Shown here in pieces: positions 58,601 through 64,000 of a DNA stretch of 64,000 bases (positions are counted from its first letter, which is position 1; every line of letters begins with the position of its first letter). Location: positions 29,840,001-29,904,000 of the forward strand of contig NC_081818.1 of the NCBI RefSeq assembly GCF_030704535.1, written 5' to 3'. Below the pieces are notes generated by a model. The model saw only the letters and a program-made list of their open reading frames with translations. It was not told the DNA's origin and did not search any database. This DNA is from Vitis vinifera (Eukaryota > Streptophyta > Magnoliopsida > Vitales > Vitaceae). The translations under genes and the position numbers were made by a program.

Positions 58601-59487
58601 AGAAAGGATTGCTATTTGATGAAGTCACTTATAATTTTCTTGTGTACGGGTTTTTGCAAAGTAAAGATGTGCCAACTTCTGTGCAGTATCTGACTGCCAT
58701 GATTTCTAAGGAACTTAGGCCGAGCAGCCGCAACTTGAGGGCAGTAATAAGCTGCCTCTGTGATAGTGGGATGCTTAGAAAGGCCTTGGAGTTGAGTCGA
58801 GAAATGGAATTAAGAGGCTGGATTCATGGTTCAATTGCTCAAAATGCAATTGTTGGGTGCCTTCTTTCTCATGGTAAGCTTAAAGAAGCAGAAAGCTTTT
58901 TAGACAGGATGGTAGAAAAAGGTTTAATTCCAGATAATATAAATTACGAGAGTCTAATTAGGCAATTTTGTTGGCATGGGAGACTGAACAAAGCAGTTGA
59001 GCTTCTAAACATAATGTTGAAGAAAGGAAACCTCCCAAATTGTTCTAGTTATGATTCTGTAATCCAAGGTTTCTGCACAGTCAACAGATTGGATGAAGCT
59101 ATGGATTTTCATACCGAGATGTTGGATAGGAAGTTAAGGCCAAGCATCAAAGCATGGGATGCACTTGCCCATAAGTTCTGCCAAGATGGACGAACTGCAG
59201 AAGCTGAAAGTTTATTGGTCTCTATGGTTCAGATGGGTGAAACTCCAACCAGGGAGATGTACACCTCTCTAATTAACAGGCTCCGCTCTGAGAATAATCT
59301 CAGCAAGGCATCTGAGCTCTTGCAGGCAATGCAACTAAGTGGTCATGCACCAGACTTTGGGACTCACTGGTCTCTCATAAGCAACTTAAACCGCTCTAAA
59401 GACAAGGACAGTGCAAACCGGGGTTTCTTGTCAAGGCTACTTTCTGAAAGTGGATTTAGTCGAGGAAAGAGCTCCAAACAAGGGTAA
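55666..59487 (+). CDS. P-class pentatricopeptide repeat protein, 1273 aa (At5g15280-like), probably mitochondrial
   Basis: A single-exon gene, as usual for plant PPRs. PPR proteins bind organelle RNAs base by base and act in stability, splicing or translation. From about residue 180 to the end there are more than 25 repeats of the 35-residue P type, with cores such as SCYNVLIDHL, CSYNAIISGVFKEG, LTFRVLLAGYCKA and INYESLIRQFCWHGR. No E or DYW domain follows, so editing is not expected. A spacer at about 505-565 (VLELDPLAIRVKRDNDV onward) lacks the repeat pattern. The N-terminus (MCAAITAASAASVLDS, then basic and Ser-rich) fits a mitochondrial presequence. The start is the first in-frame ATG, 82 bp after the promoter motif pair. 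It is intact, with no stops. The target RNA is unknown. Confidence 0.93.
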   Translation: MCAAITAASAASVLDSRMLQSFFNAHLHKPHIKQVGSLFSHLIVSTTKSRFFISSLADHSSQSSSSSSVNEEAIKTHVDLSAIDCSRIVKSVILRCSHLWETNSVKPFGYSSLKEHLLGISDISPETTRKFRRVSELKPEDVLEILLGFQFHRENPQIESGKVESLWGIFKWSNDQNKGFKHLPQSCEIMASMLIRVGLLREVESLLAEMESRGVLLDGHEIFSNLVEGYVCVSESERAISVYDQMRGRGLVPSLSCYNVLIDHLVQTNEKQLVFRVYLDMVEMGFDLSNADMANLENVIRLLCRDGKIQEGRSLVKKVMGLGLNPSSLILDEIANGYCEKKDFEDALSFFVEMNCAPSVVVGNKIMYSLCRDFGTERADLFLQELEHLGFSPDEITFGILISWCCREGKLKNAFIYLSEILSRDLKPDICSYNAIISGVFKEGLWKHAQDILHEMVDMGIKPDLLTFRVLLAGYCKARRFGEAKATVGEMVNYGLIQLCSQEDPLSKAFMVLELDPLAIRVKRDNDVGFSKTEFFDNLGNGLYLETDVDEYEKKVTGILEDSMVPDFNLLITRACAGGNVKTAMMVVDEMVRWGQELSLSAFSALLEGLCASHFSIKAVTGLLEKMPKLVNQVDEETLNLLVQTHCKKGFIGKGKIILNGMLQRHLSVKSETYVALLAGLCKKGNSRTIRCCWDLARRDKWLLELKDCKVLVGCLCQQKFLKEALELLESMLATYPHLRLDVCNMFLEKLCVVGFTTIAHALVDEFLQQGCILDHTAHSHLISGFCKEKRFSEAFTIFESMQAKNLVPCLDASILLIPQLCRANRVEKAIALKDLSLREQSIDSFSVHSALMNGFCKTGRIGEAAILFQDMFSNGLLPDIEICNMLVFGYCQANSVRKVTELIGVMIRKDLGFSISVYRNVVRLLCMNGMVLPLLRMKELMLRENNFPHLIVYNILIYHLFQTGNSLLVKVILGELHKKGLLFDEVTYNFLVYGFLQSKDVPTSVQYLTAMISKELRPSSRNLRAVISCLCDSGMLRKALELSREMELRGWIHGSIAQNAIVGCLLSHGKLKEAESFLDRMVEKGLIPDNINYESLIRQFCWHGRLNKAVELLNIMLKKGNLPNCSSYDSVIQGFCTVNRLDEAMDFHTEMLDRKLRPSIKAWDALAHKFCQDGRTAEAESLLVSMVQMGETPTREMYTSLINRLRSENNLSKASELLQAMQLSGHAPDFGTHWSLISNLNRSKDKDSANRGFLSRLLSESGFSRGKSSKQG

Positions 59488-61066
59488 TACAAAATTGTGC
59501 AATCTGGGTTTCTGATTTTACCTTCATTTTTAGCTTAGTTGATGGAACTGTAATGTGGGTTGTTTATTCCCCAATGATGTGAAATGTAGATGACTGTAAT
59601 CCTGATGATTCCAGGAAGCGATGTATATATTAAATTAAATATAAAAAAATTCAAATAGATGAAAGTTTCTTTTCCAAACAACTGCTTTCTGGGTTTCTAA
59701 CGATTTTTCCTTTGCCAGGCATATAATATTAAATATCCATGTGTGGGAAGAACTCAAGCAAACACTTTATCCTCTATATGTTTGTGATTTTTGGTTTTAA
59801 AACCTGTTCTTTTCCTTCCCTCCTGTATTCTTGGAAGGATGCCTGCCAGCCTAGGTCCTTGATCTCCTGCAGGGTTTTGGAAACCAATTTTGGAAAAAGG
59901 TCATTGCTTTCTTGTATGGGGTATATGCTGATTTTCTTGTATGTGAGTGATGAAGCTGCTGTATGATTTTTCTGGTCAGCATCTGGGGGATTTCCTACCT
60001 CATGAATGATCAAGTTAAATTTTTGAGATAGGGTTATGAATGAGATTCTAAGATTTGAATTCTTGTGCTAACTATCTGAACTAAGTGTGGTAGTAGATCA
60101 ATGAAACTAGAAATTGATCATGAAGAAAATATAATATTTTTATGGGTCTGATGGATAACATCAGTTTTCAGTGCTTAACAAAAATTCTATTTTATTAATA
60201 ACTCAAATATGAAAAAGACATTGTATACTGATGTATGATGTAAAAGTTGTATTTCTCTACTTATTTTTCATAATATTTTTTTTAAAAAATAAGTTATTTT
60301 TTTTAGAATAGTTATTGACGATAATTCAAGTTAATTTTAGAGACACCTACAAACATTTGTATTTGCCTTTAAGAATCACCTGATTTTAGAATATATTCAC
60401 TTCAAAATTTATCTTTTCAACATAGAAAAACCATTTTTAAGAACAATTTTCAAATACGCCACCCATTTCTCATCTCTTTCATATTTCACAGAAAAGCCTC
60501 TTCATGGCAAAGTTTCCCATTGATTATGCTCAGAGTCATACCCAAATGCCTACAAAGTGGAGGACCAAGTGTTACAGGCCCCTTTGTCAGGGTTTTTTTT
60601 TGTTCTTTCTTGTAGATGATGTAAAAAACAAAGTGGATTCGTTTAGTGAAGTGCATCAATCATACACCAACTCAACCTTCATATGTTCCTATGACTTGGC
60701 TGCCCTAGGATATCACCTGCCCCATTGTGCCAGATCTCCCTAGAACATGGACAAATAAGGATAGTATAAGGGATTCATCAAACACTTACCAAATTTGTAG
60801 GCACTTCACCTCACCAATTTGGGCCAAGCTTGGTGGACTTGCAACTTGGAAGAGGATTAAAATACCTAGATGTCAGAGCAAGTGAGGGCAGGTGGTCCTA
60901 AAAACAAAGCCCTAAACTTGCTTTAGTTAGTAAAATCATTCGCTGTATCACATGGCGACGCGAGTTGCAGAGGTGGGGTTCTACAGCTACCAATGCCCAA
61001 CAAACCTCCCATGCTCCTTCACCGCTTTACATGGTGGAATGCTGAATATCTTACCTTGGTCTCATG
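59488..61066. other. Spacer between long PPR and CASP genes
   Basis: The PPR 3' UTR comes first, then AT-rich DNA and the CASP promoter. Frames at 59739-59966 and 60504-60743 have no domain, and the frame that begins at 60993 runs into the CASP exon only because it is in phase; its ATG lies upstream of the CASP TATA box. Confidence 0.6.
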
Positions 61067-61073
61067 TATAAAT
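61067..61073 (+). promoter_or_regulatory. TATA box of the CASP gene
   Basis: TATAAAT lies 109 bp before the chosen ATG at 61176. It places the upstream in-frame ATG at 60993 outside the transcript. Confidence 0.65.
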
Positions 61074-61175
61074 GCATATCCCACTCTCCTCTCATCATCT
61101 ACCTACAGCCCAAGATTCTTGCATAACTCCTTGCTACTCCCTAGAGCTTCAAAGCTATTCTTTTCTCTCAGGAAA

Positions 61176-62149
61176 ATGAAGGCTGGTGCCCTTGAGCTTG
61201 GTGAGGGGTCCAAGACTTCCATCCCTAGAGGTGGGGTGAACAGAGGGATCTCTATACTCGACTTCATTCTGAGGCTCATCACCATCATTGGCACGTTAGG
61301 AAGTGCAATAGCCATGGGAACGACTAATGAGACACTACCCTTCTTCACCCAGTTCACTCAGTTCAGAGCCGAGTATGATGATCTTCCAACATTCACGTGG
61401 GTACACTTGCTCATTAAGCTGTTGGGTGTTCTTCTTTGCTGAATAGTATCCGAGCTGTACATTGACCTTCTTATTTGTCTTATGACAGGTTCTTTGTGAT
61501 AGCAAATTCCATTGTAAGTGGCTACCTGGTTCTCTCTCTCCCAATGTCCATCTTACATATAGTGAGGAGTGGTGCAAGAGCCAGCAGAATAGTCTTGATA
61601 TTCTTTGACACGGTAATTTGATTTGTAGAGCTTAAGTTAATATGCAGTTTAATGAACCTGCATGGCCTGCTTATGCCATGTATGGAAGAAACTTTAACAA
61701 ACAATATTCAATATCACCAGCAAGCTTGATAATTTCCAACAAAAAGTTTTACAATACATGGAGAGAAAACAGAACTATCTGATAAACACATGATGTTTGT
61801 CATGAAATTGAACTAAGCATAGGTGGGAGTGAAGTGGCTTCTAAAAAACACTGTTCTTAGCTTCTAAGTTTCAAAGTAGTTCATGCATATACTTGCTAAG
61901 TTCTCTTACCAAAGTGAGTTTACCATTGTGAAGGCAATGCTTGCTCTATTGACGGCTGCAGCTTCTGCAGCATCAGCCATTGTCTACTTGGCGCACAAGG
62001 GCAATGCTCAGGCGAACTGGTTTGCCATCTGCCAACAATTCAAATCCTTCTGTGAGCGCATCTCTGGCTCTTTGATTGGATCTTTTGGAGGAATTATTTT
62101 GTTTATACTGCTAGTATTGTTGTCTGCTGTTGCCCTTTCCCGCTGTTGA
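61176..62149 (+). CDS. Casparian strip membrane domain protein (CASP family, CASP5-like)
   Basis: Three exons, 61176-61396, 61489-61612 and 61934-62149, with GT-AG introns, give 186 residues. CASPs form a plasma-membrane domain in root endodermis that guides lignin deposition for the Casparian strip. Four transmembrane helices are visible: about 25-47 ([20 protein letters not shown]), 74-98 ([20 protein letters not shown]), 115-138 ([20 protein letters not shown]) and 158-180. Between TM1 and TM2 the first loop carries [21 protein letters not shown], the conserved CASP extracellular signature (true CASPs rather than CASP-like proteins). TM3 is followed by [17 protein letters not shown]. The N-terminal tail is cytosolic. 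Length is at the low end of the normal 187-206. Its expected place is the endodermal plasma membrane; the CASP5 label rests on synteny and memory. Confidence 0.93.
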
Positions 62150-63129
62150 TGTGGCATGGCACTATTGTTGTCAGCTGTCCATTTCTCGCTGTTGATATGG
62201 CAGGATGATCATGGCTCCCTATGATCAGTGCATGCATGTGTGTCTATTGGTTTGCATTACTGCAAGAGAGAGGGTGAATGCGCATCACTCGTGTAATCTT
62301 TTTTTTCAAGTTTCTTTCTCCTTTACTGTGTAATGGAATTTGGATTTCACTGAAAGTTTACTTCTCTCAAACAGTGTGAACTAGAGAGATTCTGCATATA
62401 TGTTTTCCTTTAAACAAGGACTTTATGAAAGCTAAGAAATCTAATTATTCTTATTAACTGGTGGTAAGAATCAGCACAAAATGGGAAGCACCCAAGCATT
62501 AACACTTTCTACAGAGAGCTGTAGTTGCAGTTGCAATAGCAACACTAGCAAATGTAATATGATGTAATAGTTTTGACTTGAGTATCGAGAATCATTCTCT
62601 ATGCAAGATAAAATTCTGTGAAGATTGTAACATAAAAGCAATGAAGAGAATGTTTTGTGACTAGTGAGGATGACTTAGAACCATGGGTTTTAACAAGCTA
62701 TAGCATGGTTGAGAAATAGAGGGATTGAGGGAACCGTTTTCACAAAAAGCTCATGGAAGGAGCAGAATGTTTTCTGTCAATCAAGTAGATGAAGTTGCTG
62801 ATCCATTTTGGCCAGGAACAACAGATACGGGCCATAAAAGGCAAGGGACCAACTTGTAATCTCAGTGTCAATAAAACGATTCAGAACAGAGTTTAGAGCC
62901 TGACTATAATTTCTTTCAGCAATTGTTTCAAAACAAAACTTGTGTCATCATTTCCTTCGATAAATAAACTCAGAATTCATCAATGGTCCTGAGAAGGATT
63001 ATCAGAATGATACATATAAACATGGTTCTAAAGATGATAAAATAAAAGACATTGACATTGTGGACTGATATCTGTGTAATGCTTACTGATATTCTGAAAC
63101 AATGTAAGGATGTCATGAAAGAGAACTTC
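62150..63129. other. 3' flanks of convergent CASP and PPR genes
   Basis: The two genes converge here. A direct repeat, TTGTTGTC(A/T)GCTGT...CGCTGTTGAT, occurs at about 62117-62150 and again at 62165-62200, at the CASP stop and in its 3' UTR. No further gene is visible. Confidence 0.6.
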
Positions 63130-64000
63130 CTAACATCTATGCAGCTCAAGGAATGGCTTTCTTGAATTCAACTTGGGTTTTGAATCAAACAAGAAATGCA
63201 TGAGAGCTTTGTTATCTCCTTCAATTAAGCTACAACCAGCCTCTTTCCTCACCCCACTGTCATCCATCAATTTCCTCACCTTCTCAACCCCATCCCATTC
63301 TCCTCGCGAGGCGTATATGTTAGAAAGTAATACATAATCCCCACTCTCATCATGTCTCATTTTGAGTAGCTGCATATTTGCTCGTCTCCCTAATTCAACA
63401 TTTCCATGAATTCTACAAGCTCCAAGCAGAGTCCTCCACACAATGGCATTGGGTTCGATCTTCATTGTGTCTATAAAATCAAATGCTTCGTTCAATAGCC
63501 CAGCACGCCCTAGCAAATCCACCATACACCCATAATGCCTTATGTTTGGTTCAATATTATACTCATCTCTCATAAGATCAAAATATTGACGACCCTCTTC
63601 AACTCTTCCAGCATGACTACAAGCAACCAAGACTCCAACAAAAGTGATCTCGTCTGGCCTAATCTTCAGCTTCCGCATCTCAGTAAACAGATGAATTGAT
63701 TTCTCAGCATGACCATGGAAAGCTAATCCACCTAATACGGAGTTCCAAGTTGATACATCTTTCTCTCTCATCCCTTGGAACACTTCTAGTGCTCTCACAA
63801 TGCTCCCACACTTTGCATACATGTCTATAAGTGCATTCCCAAGTAGAACACTCAAATCCCTAAAACCCATCTCTGAAATGCAGCAATGTATCCTCTGCCC
63901 AGCATCCAAATCTCCCAAATCAGTACAAGCCGACAAAAGACTCAACATGGTCACCTCATCAGGCAATTCTCCCACGGACCTCATCTCCTCAAACATCTCC
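63130..64000 (-). CDS. PLS-class PPR protein with E/E+ C-terminus, 5' part outside window
   Basis: The open frame runs from the right edge to a TAG at 63132-63130 (about 290 residues visible). Typical PLS blocks follow: ALIDMYAKCGSIVRALEVF, DVSTWNSVLGGLAFHG, ITFVGVLVACSHAGRVEEG and HYGCMVDLLGRAGLLNEAF. Then comes the E motif (AIVWRTLLGACRIHGNVELG, DYVLLSNIYASRGEWDGV) and a short E+-like end (GCSLIEGDNKALMHFLF). No DYW domain follows. Such proteins bind organelle RNA, often for C-to-U editing with a partner supplying the DYW deaminase. I match it to At5g15300 by memory and by its position next to CASP. The ATG at 63996 is internal, and the true start lies beyond the window. Confidence 0.9.
   Translation of the reverse strand, partial: EMFEEMRSVGELPDEVTMLSLLSACTDLGDLDAGQRIHCCISEMGFRDLSVLLGNALIDMYAKCGSIVRALEVFQGMREKDVSTWNSVLGGLAFHGHAEKSIHLFTEMRKLKIRPDEITFVGVLVACSHAGRVEEGRQYFDLMRDEYNIEPNIRHYGCMVDLLGRAGLLNEAFDFIDTMKIEPNAIVWRTLLGACRIHGNVELGRRANMQLLKMRHDESGDYVLLSNIYASRGEWDGVEKVRKLMDDSGVRKEAGCSLIEGDNKALMHFLFDSKPKLNSRKPFLELHRC

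Noticed and set aside
60993-61175. N-terminal extension of the CASP frame
   Set aside because: It lies upstream of and across the TATA box at 61067, and CASP proteins start at the MKAGALELG-type N-terminus.
1-64000. CRISPR arrays, bacterial operons, attachment sites, replication origins
   Set aside because: The window is plant nuclear DNA. The regular repeats present are microsatellites, tandem duplications and LTRs; none has unique spacers of constant length.

Overview
This is eukaryotic nuclear DNA from a dicotyledonous plant. The genes are split by GT-AG introns, the spacers are AT-rich, retrotransposons are nested, and there is a decayed endogenous caulimovirid. Protein similarity recalled from memory and the repeat content fit a woody eudicot, most likely grapevine (Vitis). 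The species is an inference; no search was run.

Layout. 1-4960: broken endogenous caulimovirid (florendovirus-like), entering from the left edge, with most of the reverse transcriptase deleted. 7144-7844: intronless calmodulin-like CML45/46-type gene (+). 9679-11452: R2R3-MYB of subgroup 21, LOF1/MYB105 type (-), two coding exons. 11460-17300: spacer with simple repeats and a tandem duplication. 17325-18462: alpha-expansin (-), three exons. 18470-25990: long AT-rich spacer with no supported gene. 26011-38380: polypyrimidine-tract-binding protein (PTB) gene (-), ten exons, with a 7.6-kb intron 5 that holds a LINE inserted in a LINE. 39315-42981: three LTR-type elements nested in one another. 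44500-48617: four-KH-domain RNA-binding protein (+). 54541-54702: 53-residue predicted membrane protein (-), very short. 55666-59487: 1273-residue P-class PPR protein (+), one exon. 61176-62149: CASP-family membrane protein (+), three exons. 63130 to the right edge: 3' part of a PLS-class PPR gene (-).

How the genes relate. They are independent plant genes, not an operon. The right-hand block (KH, long PPR, CASP, PLS PPR) matches the order I recall for Arabidopsis At5g15270-At5g15300, so it looks like conserved microsynteny. Two of the loci encode RNA-binding regulators (PTB and KH). The expansin (wall loosening), CASP (wall-linked membrane domain) and MYB (organ boundary type) act in development. 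Splice sites were placed by eye from reading frame, GT/AG signals and family knowledge, and every multi-exon model given here keeps one open frame throughout.

The main points for a second look are a GC-AG intron in the PTB gene, a C9T10 pyrimidine run directly behind the first 5' splice site of that same gene, a 28-bp LINE-tail insertion with a 17-bp target duplication, a younger LINE with a perfect 18-bp target duplication inside an older one, and the triple LTR nest.
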